The notes beneath the pieces were generated by a model. The model did not search any database and had not been told where the DNA came from. It saw nothing but the letters and a program-made list of their open reading frames with translations. Shown in pieces: positions 24,663-33,909 of a stretch of 64,000 bases of DNA (position 1 is the stretch's first letter; every line of letters begins with the position of its first letter). Source of the stretch: Lysinibacillus sp. FJAT-14745 (lineage in GTDB: Bacteria > Bacillota > Bacilli > Bacillales_A > Planococcaceae); contig NZ_LITM01000006.1 of NCBI RefSeq assembly GCF_001275675.1, positions 491,031-555,030 on the forward strand. The letters are read 5' to 3'. A program made the position numbers and the translations under genes.

Positions 24663-24688
24663 CTTTATCTCTCCCTTTTCTCCTAAAT

Positions 24689-24925
24689 TTAAAATACGAT
24701 GTAAGAAGCAAAAGCGTTAGAAAGAGCACCCAAAAAAGCTAACAATGAAGCTGATAAAAAAACCACTCCGACAAACTTTTTCTTCTTCTGTTCTCTATTC
24801 TTTTTGGATATTGATATTAAAATTAACCCTAAAATTAATAGGACAATCGCTACACTGATATCAAATAAGATAAAGAAAGGTGCTGTTTCTTTAAGAAAGT
24901 CTATAATACTCCAAAATAAACTCAT
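24689..24925 (-). CDS. Small membrane protein of the TetR operon
   Basis: A 78-residue protein with two membrane helices (about residues 18-39 and 52-72) separated by a Lys-rich loop (SKKNREQKKKK). GCGGGAT precedes the ATG. Position suggests it is coexpressed with the TetR regulator and the next membrane protein. No family recognised. Confidence 0.6.
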   Translation of the reverse strand: MSLFWSIIDFLKETAPFFILFDISVAIVLLILGLILISISKKNREQKKKKFVGVVFLSASLLAFLGALSNAFASYIVF

Positions 24926-24961
24926 TTCTATCCCGCCTATTCTATATTTGAAATAAATCCT

Positions 24962-25555
24962 CTACTCAAAAACACTTGCTACCAACTGTTTAGTCATAAA
25001 TTTAAAAGCAGTTAAATGATCACAATTCTTTGAAATTCCTTCTTTACTTGCAATACTTGAAAGAAGTACCGAGAAAGTAGAAAAGGCTAAATTTTCAGGA
25101 ACTTTTAATTTGAGATCTGCTTGTTTGATTGCAGTACGAAAAAGATCATTACTATCAAATGCTAATTTTCCTTTCATTTCCTCGGATAATTTACTATAAA
25201 ATGATGTGAAATCGGTCGTTTTTACGTCATAAAGAAATGGTTTGCTTTCGTATTCATAGTAAAGCTGAATTATTGCTGTTTCAAAGCCGGACTTTTCAGG
25301 GCATAGTTTAATTCGCTCAATAAAATTCCCATAAATAGTTTCTTGAAGGTCGTTCAAAACCTCAAAAAAAAGTTCTTCTTTACTTGAATAAAATTTATAA
25401 AACGTACCTGTTGATATTTCTGTTTTCTCACACAATGCGCCAATGCTCGTCTCTTTATAACCCTGAGAAATCCAAAATGTCATACATTCATCTTTCAATT
25501 TACTTTTAATCAGAACTTTATCTTCTTCTGAAAAAACTTTTTTTCCTCTCGCCAC
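24962..25555 (-). CDS. TetR/AcrR family transcriptional regulator
   Basis: A 197-residue regulator. The N-terminal helix-turn-helix is typical (CMTFWISQGYKETSIGALCE followed by TEISTGTFYKFYSSKEELF). The C-terminal helical part should bind a ligand. GTG 25555 follows AAAGGAGGTG. A perfect 10-bp-arm palindrome lies 30 bases upstream and is a likely operator for autoregulation. It heads a minus-strand operon with two small membrane proteins that could be an efflux or resistance accessory. It lies between the phage early and late parts as apparent cargo. Confidence 0.88.
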   Translation of the reverse strand: MARGKKVFSEEDKVLIKSKLKDECMTFWISQGYKETSIGALCEKTEISTGTFYKFYSSKEELFFEVLNDLQETIYGNFIERIKLCPEKSGFETAIIQLYYEYESKPFLYDVKTTDFTSFYSKLSEEMKGKLAFDSNDLFRTAIKQADLKLKVPENLAFSTFSVLLSSIASKEGISKNCDHLTAFKFMTKQLVASVFE

Positions 25556-25585
25556 AGGTGAACACCTCCTTTACGAATCATTTAC

Positions 25586-25610
25586 ACGAATATTCTTTAT
25601 GAATATTCGT
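25586..25610. promoter_or_regulatory. Candidate TetR operator
   Basis: ACGAATATTC-TTTAT-GAATATTCGT is a perfect inverted repeat with 10-bp arms and a 5-bp spacer, just upstream of the TetR gene. A half-copy, ACGAAT, lies at 25573-25578. Confidence 0.65.
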
Positions 25611-26259
25611 AATTTATATTCATATACTACCACCAACACTGACTCTTAACAAGGGATAAACAATAAATAATCCCTTTTTTTATCTGTGGCTTTAAAACGA
25701 AGTCTAAGAGCAATTACAGCTGAGGGTAGTAATTGCAACAATCTTTTAGAAAACAGCCATTTTAAAAGAGCCTTTATTTAATAAATATAGATGTTACAAA
25801 CGTGCCAAATGTGACAGATGTTCCAAATGTTCCAAACGTATCATTTTAAACAATATACAGTGTAAACTTAAGGGGAGGTCGGACAGGTAAATGTTTCTTC
25901 CCTTGGTATTTATAAAATCCTAAATATTAGGGGAAGACAGACCGACGACCGACCTGCGCTTGACAGGCTAGTCCGGAGCGTGACATACATGGCCGGCCCA
26001 TATTTTTAAGAGATTAGGTATCTTAATTAATATAAAAGGCTAAAAATTGCTGAAGGAGTGGTTTTTATGTGAACTTCGTCCACTTTCCATGATTCAGTCA
26101 AACTTACTAAACTTACTGAGCAACAAGTGCACGGAAATGCACTATAAATAAAAACACAATTTGCTTTACGATATAACGTGGTGCAGCTCTACCACGGTTC
26201 TAAAAGTGAGCTATCGACAATTAAATATTTTTACATGTAGAAAAAAGCCTTAAGAGGTA
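25611..26259. other. Gene-poor stretch with GC-rich patch and peptide-like repeat
   Basis: No intact gene. 25789-25850 in one frame reads DVTNVPNVTDVPNVPNVSF then stop. 25875-25995 is markedly GC-rich with repeated GGTCGG/CCGACC motifs (GACCGACGACCGACC). A ribosome site at 26053 is followed at once by ATG TGA. The region looks like the scar of lost phage replication genes. Confidence 0.45.
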
Positions 26260-26715
26260 GTGTTGAAATCTACAACGAAACTTTTTATGTCCAATTCCGT
26301 AGAAATAATTGGAAACATATTAGGAGTTGTGGGTGAAAAGAGAATGAGAGATTTTTTTAAGGAAATTATTAAAGAAGTTAAAAGGCAACTAACAAACGAA
26401 CAACCATCAATTGAGAACATTTTAGATGGAACAATTATAGATTGGTTCGTACCTATTTTCGATTTCATACTGTTCCCAGAAGTTTACCTTTTCCTAGCTT
26501 CTTCATTGGTGTGGAAAATGATTTTTTCATTACTATTGGCAGGAATGATTATTCTCATTACTTTATTGATAGAAAAAGTTATAGAGAAAAAGACTAGTAA
26601 AGAAAAGGTTAAAGAATTGGATGAAAAATTAGCATGGTTTATTCTCGCTCCTATTCTATTCTATGGAGTAAAAGGGTTAGCCTATGGTTTTCTTTTATTC
26701 AAACCAATGTTGTAG
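26260..26715 (+). CDS. Membrane protein of unknown function
   Basis: Up to 151 residues. A soluble N-terminal half (RMRDFFKEIIKEVKRQLTNE) is followed by hydrophobic segments at about 80-105 and 125-145 with a Lys/Glu-rich loop between them (EKVIEKKTSKEKVKELDEK). GTG 26260 and TTG 26263 both sit just behind AAGAGGT. A strong terminator follows, so it is a single-gene unit. No family recognised. Confidence 0.5.
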   Translation: MLKSTTKLFMSNSVEIIGNILGVVGEKRMRDFFKEIIKEVKRQLTNEQPSIENILDGTIIDWFVPIFDFILFPEVYLFLASSLVWKMIFSLLLAGMIILITLLIEKVIEKKTSKEKVKELDEKLAWFILAPILFYGVKGLAYGFLLFKPML

Positions 26716-26720
26716 CTATA

Positions 26721-26748
26721 AGCTATCTCATATAGAGATGGCTTTTTC
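26721..26748 (+). terminator. Rho-independent terminator
   Basis: AGCTATCTC / GAGATGGCT stem followed by TTTTTCTTTT. Confidence 0.75.
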
Positions 26749-26899
26749 TTTTGCTTTGAAAACTGCATCAAACAGCCAATTGGAGAATGCGCGAAATGCA
26801 AATAGAGGGCGGAGTTTGGTGTGGTTTTGAAAGTAGACTTTGTAGAAAATTGTTCCAATTTGTTGCCTCTCGAATTATTATTGAGTGGGAGGTGAAAAT

Positions 26900-27661
26900 A
26901 TGAGTGATGATATTAAACGATATTTAATATATACTTTCTCTTTTTCGTGGATACTTTGGGGGATACTAATTGGCTTAGTAAAAATGGGTATTACTACATT
27001 CGGCACTCCATTAGCGATGGTGTTTTTTATTTGTGGAGGTATTATGCCAGCTATCATTGGAATTAGTCTAAAGAAAATATATAGATCAAATGAGGAGTTT
27101 AGTGTTTATATCAAAAATATTGTTAACCCTAAACATCATTTTGGATGGTATATTCTGATTATTGTTCTGGCTTTTATTAGTAGTTACTTGCCAACGTTAT
27201 TTGGTGGAGCAACGATGCAAAAACCCTTATACATGGCATTTCTTAGTTTCCCAATGATGATTATTGGTGGCGGAGTTGAGGAAATTGGATGGAGGGGGTT
27301 CTTGCAACCTGCACTCCAGAAAAAGTTTTCGATATTTATTAGTACCATAATCGTGAGCATAATATGGGCTTTTTGGCACCTGCCGTTATGGTTCATTCCA
27401 GGCACTAACCAGTCTCAAAGAAACTTTATTTACTTTATTATCACGTTAGTTGCCATATCATTCATCTATTCTATAATTTATAATGCAACTAAAAGTATCT
27501 TCATGTGTATCGTTTACCATGCATTTATGAATTCTTTTTGGAGCGTATTTGTACCAAATGATAAGATTTTACCGGCTTTTTCTACTCTTATCTTTGGAAT
27601 TTGCATTTTTACGGTATATAAATTAGTGATAAAAAGAAAAAGTGTTTTATTAACTGGATAA
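26900..27661 (+). CDS. CPBP-family intramembrane glutamic protease
   Basis: A 253-residue membrane protein with about seven or eight segments. It carries the CPBP (Abi/CAAX) motifs: EEIGWRGFL near residue 128, FWHLPLWF near 162 and the terminal YHAFMNSFW. These supply the paired Glu and His residues of the active site. ATG 26900 follows GGAGGTG. Family members process prenylated proteins or give bacteriocin self-immunity. Its place beside phage late genes suggests a moron or host gene trapped by the prophage. Confidence 0.85.
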   Translation: MSDDIKRYLIYTFSFSWILWGILIGLVKMGITTFGTPLAMVFFICGGIMPAIIGISLKKIYRSNEEFSVYIKNIVNPKHHFGWYILIIVLAFISSYLPTLFGGATMQKPLYMAFLSFPMMIIGGGVEEIGWRGFLQPALQKKFSIFISTIIVSIIWAFWHLPLWFIPGTNQSQRNFIYFIITLVAISFIYSIIYNATKSIFMCIVYHAFMNSFWSVFVPNDKILPAFSTLIFGICIFTVYKLVIKRKSVLLTG

Positions 27662-27736
27662 TAAGGATAAAGAATGGAAATCATTTTAATTCTTACGTAT
27701 TCTATAGGGGAGAAAAATAGAAAACGATATATCAAA

Positions 27737-27770
27737 AACAACATCGATTTTGATGTTGTTTTAATTTTTT
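27737..27770 (+). terminator. Rho-independent terminator
   Basis: AACAACATC / GATGTTGTT stem followed by TTAATTTTTTTT. It separates the CPBP gene from the phage late operon. Confidence 0.75.
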
Positions 27771-27839
27771 TTAGAGCAAATAGCATAATGGGGTGATTAC
27801 AAAACAAACAAATGACGTTGGAGGTGGTGGTTATGAGAT

Positions 27840-28601
27840 ATGGCTAGACCAAGGAATCCGAAACGTGATGAGGCGTTTCAAATGTGGCTTGAAAGCAAAG
27901 GGCAAATGCTCTTGAAGGATATTGCCGAGCATTTAGAATTATCTGATTCGCAAATCCGAAAGTGGAAGAATCAAGATAAATGGGATGACCAATTGAAAGG
28001 TAACGTTACTAAATCAAATGGTAACGTTACTAAACGCAGTAGAGGGGCACAAGTTGGGAACAACAACGCTAAGGGCCATGGTGCACCTAAGCAAAATCAG
28101 AACGCTGTTAGTCATGGTTTCTTTCAAAAGTTCCTACCCGAAGAAACACTTGAAATCATGGAAGCGATGAACGAACGTTCTCCTTCTGATTTAATCTGGG
28201 ATCAAATACAAATTCAATATGCTGCAATCATTCGAGCACAAAAAATCATGCATGTTGAATCCAAAGACGAAATGATTAAAGAAGTAAAAAAAGTTAAATA
28301 TGACGTTTGCAACGTTGAAGATGGCGTGATAAATGAAAAAACATCCGTGCCATTTGAAATTGAATATGAATTCCAACGTTCTTGGGAAAGACAGGCGCAA
28401 CTACTCACTGCTCAATCGAGAGCAATAGGGGAGTTGCGTTCTTCTATTCGTCAGTTTGTTGAGATGGCTGATGCTGATGATGAACGTAGGCTTAAACTTG
28501 AGCAGATGCAGTTAAATATTGATAAGACGAAAGTAGAAATCGCTAATCTTGATAAAGACCGCGATAAATCAGTTCGAGTGGTGATTGTGGATGATGTGTA
28601 A
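27840..28601 (+). CDS. xtmA: Phage terminase small subunit
   Basis: A 253-residue PBSX/XtmA-type protein that recognises phage DNA for packaging. An N-terminal helix-turn-helix (LKDIAEHLELSDSQIRKWKN) is followed by a Gly/Asn-rich linker (GAQVGNNNAKGHGAP), a central HGFF...LP motif and a long C-terminal helix. GGAGGTGG precedes the ATG. Its stop overlaps the ATG of the large subunit by one base. It opens the late operon. Confidence 0.88.
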   Translation: MARPRNPKRDEAFQMWLESKGQMLLKDIAEHLELSDSQIRKWKNQDKWDDQLKGNVTKSNGNVTKRSRGAQVGNNNAKGHGAPKQNQNAVSHGFFQKFLPEETLEIMEAMNERSPSDLIWDQIQIQYAAIIRAQKIMHVESKDEMIKEVKKVKYDVCNVEDGVINEKTSVPFEIEYEFQRSWERQAQLLTAQSRAIGELRSSIRQFVEMADADDERRLKLEQMQLNIDKTKVEIANLDKDRDKSVRVVIVDDV

Positions 28602-29908
28602 TGACTGATAAACGAATAAGTATAGCTAGTATCATTACAGAACAGTTTAAACCGTTTTGGCGTGCGTCCAGAGCGAAAGTACATCTACGCTATGTCTTAA
28701 AGGGTGGCCGTGGTTCTGGGAAGTCATTTCATATTCCAATGCGTATCTTGTTAGACATCATGGAGTATCCAGTATCTTCCCTTGGTATCAGGAAAGTGCA
28801 GAATACCATTTTGAAATCGGTGTACGCTAACTTTAAGGCTGCCGCAAACATAATGGGAGTTCGTGATCAATTCCGTTTTGTTGATTCTAAACTTGAGATT
28901 ACTTACTTAGGCAGAGGGAACAAGATTTATTTCGCTGGTGCTGATGATCCAGAGAAGATTAAATCTATCAAAGATGCTGATTTCCCATTAGCTATCGTTT
29001 GGTTTGAGGAATTAGCCGAATTTAAGTCAGAAGATGAAGTAACGACAATTGAAAACTCAATCCTACGTGAGGAGTTGGAAGGGAAGATATTTTCGCAAGC
29101 TGACAGACAGCAAGCGTACCCTTTTGACTACTCTTTTTATTATTCCTACAATCCACCAAAGCGCAAGCAATCTTGGGTGAATAAGAAGTATGAAAGTTCA
29201 ATGATTGATGCCAATACTTACGTTGATCATTCAACTTATTTAGGAAATCCGCATCTATCGAAAAAGTTTATTGAAGAAGCAGAAAATGTTAAGAAAAATA
29301 AACCTTTGAAATATCGATGGGAATATCTTGGCGAAGCAATCGGTAGTGGTGTTGTACCATTTGACAACTTACAAATTGAAAAAGGCTCAATCACTGATGA
29401 AATGGTTGCATCATTTGACAACATCCGAAATGGTAATGATTTTGGATATGCAACGGATCCACTAGCATTTGTCCGTTGGCATTACGACAAAAAGAAAAAT
29501 GGTATCTATGCAGTTGATGAAATTTATGGTGTGAAAATCAGTAATCGAAAACTAGCCGAGAAATTGAAAGCTAAAGGCTATCAATCAGATCGTATTGCAG
29601 CTGATTCAGCGGAACCTAAGTCTATCGCTGAATTACGTGATGAACAAGGAATACTACGTATTTATGGTGTTAAGAAAGGTCCTGACAGTGTGGAATACGG
29701 CGAAGAATGGCTCGATGATTTAGATTTCATTTGTATTGATCCATTACGTACTCCTAACATTGCGAAAGAGTTTGAGAACATCGATTACCAGACAGATAAA
29801 GACGGTAATCCTATTGCTCGTTTAGAGGATAAAGACAACCACACAATTGATGCTACACGCTATGCATTTGAAGAAGATATGCGAGGCAACACATACAGTT
29901 TTGACTAG
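28601..29908 (+). CDS. xtmB: Phage terminase large subunit
   Basis: A 435-residue packaging ATPase-nuclease of the PBSX/XtmB family. The Walker A motif GGRGSGKS lies near residue 36, a Walker B-like LAIVWFEEL near 130, and the C-terminal nuclease part has NGNDFGYATDPLAF, IAADSAEPKSI and a final DNHTIDATRYA. It acts at the portal to cut and pump DNA. It is translationally coupled to the small subunit, and the portal gene follows 14 bases later. Confidence 0.93.
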   Translation: MTDKRISIASIITEQFKPFWRASRAKVHLRYVLKGGRGSGKSFHIPMRILLDIMEYPVSSLGIRKVQNTILKSVYANFKAAANIMGVRDQFRFVDSKLEITYLGRGNKIYFAGADDPEKIKSIKDADFPLAIVWFEELAEFKSEDEVTTIENSILREELEGKIFSQADRQQAYPFDYSFYYSYNPPKRKQSWVNKKYESSMIDANTYVDHSTYLGNPHLSKKFIEEAENVKKNKPLKYRWEYLGEAIGSGVVPFDNLQIEKGSITDEMVASFDNIRNGNDFGYATDPLAFVRWHYDKKKNGIYAVDEIYGVKISNRKLAEKLKAKGYQSDRIAADSAEPKSIAELRDEQGILRIYGVKKGPDSVEYGEEWLDDLDFICIDPLRTPNIAKEFENIDYQTDKDGNPIARLEDKDNHTIDATRYAFEEDMRGNTYSFD

Positions 29909-29922
29909 AAAGAGGTGAGAAC

Positions 29923-31428
29923 ATGGGTTTATTTCCGTTCCAGGGGGCTGTTACAGACACTGAGATTATCAACGAAAACATAACAGATGGTGCAAATGAT
30001 GTTATAACAGATATCAAATGGCTAGAAAATGAGATTAATAAGTTTAAAAAGTCAGAGAAGAGAAAGTGGATGTTAATAGGCGAGGCTTATTATGAAGGTG
30101 ATCAAGAAATTTTAAAGCGTAAACGTTGGGTTATTGGTAAAGGTGGGAAATTAGAGATAAATGATAACCTACCAAACAACAAGATATTGGATAACCAGTA
30201 TGCCAAGCTTGTTGACCAAAAAGTAAATTATCAACTTGGCAAACCAATAACAATGGAAACTGAAAATAACAAGTACTTGAAGAAATTACAAGATATTTTC
30301 AATAAACGATTTCATCGAATATTGCGAAGTGTTGGTCAGGATTCTTTGAATGGCGGTATTGGTTGGCTATATCCGCATTACGATGGAAACGGTGAGTTTG
30401 CTATCAAAAGGTTTCCTCCACATGAAATTATTCCGTTTTGGAAGGATTCAGATCAAACGATTCTTGATTTCGCAATTCGTATATATGCTGTAAAGGTATA
30501 CGAAGGTGATAGAGAAGTTGTAGTTGAAAAGGCAGAGGTATATAGCGAAAATGGTGTGGAGCATTATGAATGGTTCGCAGGTCGACTTATACAAGATGCA
30601 ACAAAGGCTACAACGTCCTATATCACTATGAATGATGGCGAAATTGAATTAAATATGAATTGGCAGCGAGCACCTTTAATTCCTTTTAAATTTAATAACA
30701 AGGAAATACCTCTAATCAAGCGTGTAAAGTCTCTTCAAGATGGCATTAACATTATGTTAAGTGACTTTGAAAACAACATGCAGGAGGACGCACGAAATAC
30801 AATTTTAGTTCTGCACAATTATGATGGGCAGGATTTAGGAGAGTTTAGACGCAATCTATCCATATACGGTACAGTTAAAGTACGTTCAGCAGATGGGGCA
30901 AAGGGTGGCGTAGAAACTTTAACGATTGAAGTCAATGCCGATAACTACAAATCTATCTTATCGCTATTTAAAAAGGCGCTGATTGAAAACGGCAGAGGCT
31001 ATGACGCAAAGGATGAGCGCATGGCAAATAACCCAAATCAATTAAATATCAGAGCTATGTACAGTGAGATTGATCTCGACGCTGATGGTATTGAAACGGA
31101 GTTCCAAGCTTCATTCGAGGAATTGCTATGGTTTATCAATGTTCATTTAGCTAACACAGGACAAGGCGATTACGAAGGTGAATATGTAAATATCATTTTT
31201 AATCGTGATATCCTCATCAACGAGATGGAAGTAGTTGAGGTATTAAATAAATCTCCTTATTTATCTGAAGAAACAAAGATTGCACAGCATCCTTACGTAA
31301 AAGACGTACAAGAAGAGTTAAAACGAAACAAAAAAGAACGTCAAGAACGTATGAATGAGTTCGATGGATATGATGATCATTTTAAAGCTATAAATTCAAA
31401 GTCTGGTGATGACAATGGTCAAGAGTAG
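29923..31428 (+). CDS. Phage portal protein (SPP1 gp6 type)
   Basis: A 501-residue portal protein forming the dodecameric DNA gate. Typical features are YYEGDQEI near the N-terminus, LPNNKILDNQYAKLVDQKVN with YQLGKPI, SLNGGIGWLYPHYD and a C-terminal helical region ending DDHF. GAAAGAGGTG precedes the ATG. The C-terminus overlaps the start of the minor head protein gene. Confidence 0.92.
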   Translation: MGLFPFQGAVTDTEIINENITDGANDVITDIKWLENEINKFKKSEKRKWMLIGEAYYEGDQEILKRKRWVIGKGGKLEINDNLPNNKILDNQYAKLVDQKVNYQLGKPITMETENNKYLKKLQDIFNKRFHRILRSVGQDSLNGGIGWLYPHYDGNGEFAIKRFPPHEIIPFWKDSDQTILDFAIRIYAVKVYEGDREVVVEKAEVYSENGVEHYEWFAGRLIQDATKATTSYITMNDGEIELNMNWQRAPLIPFKFNNKEIPLIKRVKSLQDGINIMLSDFENNMQEDARNTILVLHNYDGQDLGEFRRNLSIYGTVKVRSADGAKGGVETLTIEVNADNYKSILSLFKKALIENGRGYDAKDERMANNPNQLNIRAMYSEIDLDADGIETEFQASFEELLWFINVHLANTGQGDYEGEYVNIIFNRDILINEMEVVEVLNKSPYLSEETKIAQHPYVKDVQEELKRNKKERQERMNEFDGYDDHFKAINSKSGDDNGQE

Positions 31429-32941
31429 AGACTATTGGCGACGACGTTTTGAAATGTTGGAGCAAGCACAACATGAAAAGAGTGAGAGCTACTACAAGGA
31501 TCTCGAAAAAGCATATATCAAGACGATGCAAGAAATCGAAAAAGACATTGCTAGATGGTATCAACGTTTTGCTGAAAACAATGAAATGACTCTTGAAGAA
31601 GCGAAACAGCTACTAAAGAGTGAAGAATTAGAAGAGTTTCGCTGGACTGTTGAGGAATACATCGAATATGGCAAAAAGAATGCTATTAATCAGAAGTGGA
31701 TGAAACAACTCGAAAATGCATCTTCTCGTGTCCATATAAGCCGTTTAGAGAGTTTGCAACTACAATTACAACAACATGTAGAAAAGCTGTATGGTGGTCA
31801 AATTGAAGGGTTTCAGGAGTTAATGGAAGAGGTATATCAGTCTCAGTATTATCATACAGCATTTGAAGTGCAAAAAGCTTTTGAGATTGGTTTTACTTTG
31901 CAGCCACTAGACGAAACAAAATTAACGAAAATAATTAGTAAGCCTTGGACTGCTGATGGTCAAACTTTCAGCCAAAAGATATGGAGAGACCGCAATCTAT
32001 TGTTAGATACACTGCACACTGAACTTATTCAATCAATGGCCCGTGGTGAAGCACCTGACCGTATGATTAGTTCTATATTTAAGAAAATGAATACCTCACG
32101 TTCCAACGCTGCTCGTCTAGTAATGACTGAATCAGCGTTTTTTAGTGCTTCTGCTCAAAAGGATGCATTTGATGAGCTTGATGTAGAAAAGTACGAGATT
32201 ATAGCTACATTAGATTTTAAAACGAGTTCTATATGTCGAACGATGGATGGCAAGGTTTTTAAACAAGATGATTTCATGCCAGGCGTAACAGCGAATCCGT
32301 TTCATCCAAGATGTAGAACAACAACAGCACCGTATTTTGATGATGATTACAACGAAAGAATTGCTCGTGATTTAGAAGGTAAAACGTATTACGTACCGGG
32401 CAATATGAAGTATGAAGAATGGTATCAAACTCAAGTTGATAAACATGGCGAAGAGAGAATTGAACGCTATAAGAAGATGCAACGCAATCAGAAAACCGAT
32501 AAAGAGCAGTATAATAAATACAAAAATATACTTGGTCAAAATGCACTTAAATCTTTTGAAGAATTCCAAGATATTAAGTATAGTAATGGTAACGAGTGGA
32601 ATAAACTGCAAGATAATTTGTATGTTAAAACAAATCTACAAAATGGCACTTTCGGGACCTTGGTTAATCCAGAAAAACAAGCTCCACATATGGATTCAAC
32701 TCAAACAGAAGGGAAAAGTTACTTCTTCGATACGGTGGATGTACAAAAGATACTAGACAAATACGCTGGGACAGGTATTGTTGAAAAAGACAGGCACGGG
32801 AAAAGAACTGTTAAAGAAGTAATCGTTGTTGATGATATAGTAGGAATAGCAGTTTCAACAAACGGTACTTATGAAACAAACAAAATAAAAATCCATCACT
32901 CGAAAAAACGGACATACTTAGTGCCGATTAGATCAGACTGA
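31409..32941 (+). CDS. Minor head protein (SPP1 gp7 type) with C-terminal toxin-like domain
   Basis: About 510 residues. A helical N-terminal part is followed by the phage head morphogenesis domain, ending with a C...HPRC cluster (SICRTMDGKVF, NPFHPRCRTT, residues about 277-304). After a Lys-rich linker (360-395) comes an extra domain at about 400-510. It contains NPEKQAPHMDSTQTEGKSYF, ILDKYAGTGIVEKDRHGKR and IHHSKKRTYLVPI, and resembles polymorphic-toxin type 50 RNase-like domains found at the tail of such head proteins. Plain gp7 homologues end near residue 330. The start is uncertain (GTG 31406, ATG 31409 or 31415). Confidence 0.85.
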   Translation: MTMVKSRDYWRRRFEMLEQAQHEKSESYYKDLEKAYIKTMQEIEKDIARWYQRFAENNEMTLEEAKQLLKSEELEEFRWTVEEYIEYGKKNAINQKWMKQLENASSRVHISRLESLQLQLQQHVEKLYGGQIEGFQELMEEVYQSQYYHTAFEVQKAFEIGFTLQPLDETKLTKIISKPWTADGQTFSQKIWRDRNLLLDTLHTELIQSMARGEAPDRMISSIFKKMNTSRSNAARLVMTESAFFSASAQKDAFDELDVEKYEIIATLDFKTSSICRTMDGKVFKQDDFMPGVTANPFHPRCRTTTAPYFDDDYNERIARDLEGKTYYVPGNMKYEEWYQTQVDKHGEERIERYKKMQRNQKTDKEQYNKYKNILGQNALKSFEEFQDIKYSNGNEWNKLQDNLYVKTNLQNGTFGTLVNPEKQAPHMDSTQTEGKSYFFDTVDVQKILDKYAGTGIVEKDRHGKRTVKEVIVVDDIVGIAVSTNGTYETNKIKIHHSKKRTYLVPIRSD

Positions 32942-32954
32942 AAGGAGTGGAAGC

Positions 32955-33164
32955 GTGGACATTTTCTATGATCCAGGGAAAAAGATTAAAGTTACTTTTA
33001 CTGACAATCAAACTCTAGTAGGGATAGTTGACCATTGGACTTCCGCAATTGATAGTGAAGATGGCGTTCAGGAATTAACTATAATGCCAGTTGATGGTGA
33101 GTTTAAAGATCAGTTAGTTAATTTTAATGAAAATGAAGTAGAAAAGATTGAAATTATCAAGTAG
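32955..33164 (+). CDS. Small acidic protein, Sm-like or immunity candidate
   Basis: A 69-residue acidic protein, mostly beta strand by pattern (KKIKVTFTDNQTLVGIVDHW ... VNFNENEVEKIEII), suggesting a small barrel of Sm/Hfq type. GTG 32955 follows AAAGGAGTGG. It starts 13 bases after the head-protein/toxin-like fusion gene and is followed by a terminator, so the two form the end of one unit. Two readings are possible: a routine phage protein, or a partner that holds the toxin-like domain in check. Neither is proven. Confidence 0.55.
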   Translation: MDIFYDPGKKIKVTFTDNQTLVGIVDHWTSAIDSEDGVQELTIMPVDGEFKDQLVNFNENEVEKIEIIK

Positions 33165-33165
33165 G

Positions 33166-33198
33166 CACTTAACCAATGAAAAAGGTTGAGTGTTTTTA
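33166..33198 (+). terminator. Terminator or attenuator inside late operon
   Basis: CACTTAACC / GGTTGAGTG stem followed by TTTTTATT, two bases after the stop of the 69-residue gene. The 100 bases up to 33300 hold a second weak hairpin and the ribosome site of the scaffold gene. Confidence 0.65.
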
Positions 33199-33300
33199 TT
33201 ATGCCTTTTCGTCTTTTTAGCGCTTGTAGACGTTAAAGAACAAGTGTTTAATACCCTAACAGGTCGTTGCCTGTAAAAAACGAATTAGGAGGCTAATCAG

Positions 33301-33891
33301 ATGAAAAAAGAAGATTTAATTGCAATGGGATTAAGCGAGGAGCAAGCTGATGCTGTTGTTGGTAAATATGGAACTATGATTCCAAAAGAGCGCTTTGATG
33401 AGGTCAACAAGGCAAAGAAAACACTTGAAGATCAAGTGAAGAATCACGAAACTCAGTTGAAAGATTTACAAGACAAAGCCAAAGGTAACGATGAGTTGCA
33501 ATCTGAAATCTCACGATTGCAAGAGGCTCAGAAAGAGGCTAAAACCCAGTATGAGCAACAGATAAAAGATGAACGCTTATCTAGTGCATTGAAGTTGGCC
33601 CTTGCTGGTAAAGTACATGATACAGACTTGGGTTCAGGTCTTATTGATCGAAAGACAATTGAATTAAGTGAAGATGGAAACATCACCAAAGGACTTGAGG
33701 AGCAGCTTAAAACGTTGCAAGATTCAAAGTCCTTTTTATTTATGCCAGAAAAGGAGAAACCGACTTTTAAAGGATGGGTTCCTACTGGAGGATTAGGAGA
33801 TGGAGAGGGCACGAGTGATCTAGGCACTAACTTCGCAAAAATGGCGAATGAAAAGGGTTCAAGTGGTTCGAATAACAACCCTTGGGACTAA
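33301..33891 (+). CDS. Phage capsid scaffold protein
   Basis: A 196-residue protein. An HTH-like start (LIAMGLSEEQADAVVGKYGT) is followed by a long charged coiled coil (residues 35-95) and a Gly/Asn-rich end (KGSSGSNNNPWD). This is the GP20/DUF4355-type scaffold that guides capsid assembly. AGGAGG precedes the ATG. It lies directly before the decoration and major capsid genes. Confidence 0.85.
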   Translation: MKKEDLIAMGLSEEQADAVVGKYGTMIPKERFDEVNKAKKTLEDQVKNHETQLKDLQDKAKGNDELQSEISRLQEAQKEAKTQYEQQIKDERLSSALKLALAGKVHDTDLGSGLIDRKTIELSEDGNITKGLEEQLKTLQDSKSFLFMPEKEKPTFKGWVPTGGLGDGEGTSDLGTNFAKMANEKGSSGSNNNPWD

Positions 33892-33909
33892 ATAAAAGGA
33901 GGATTTTAT

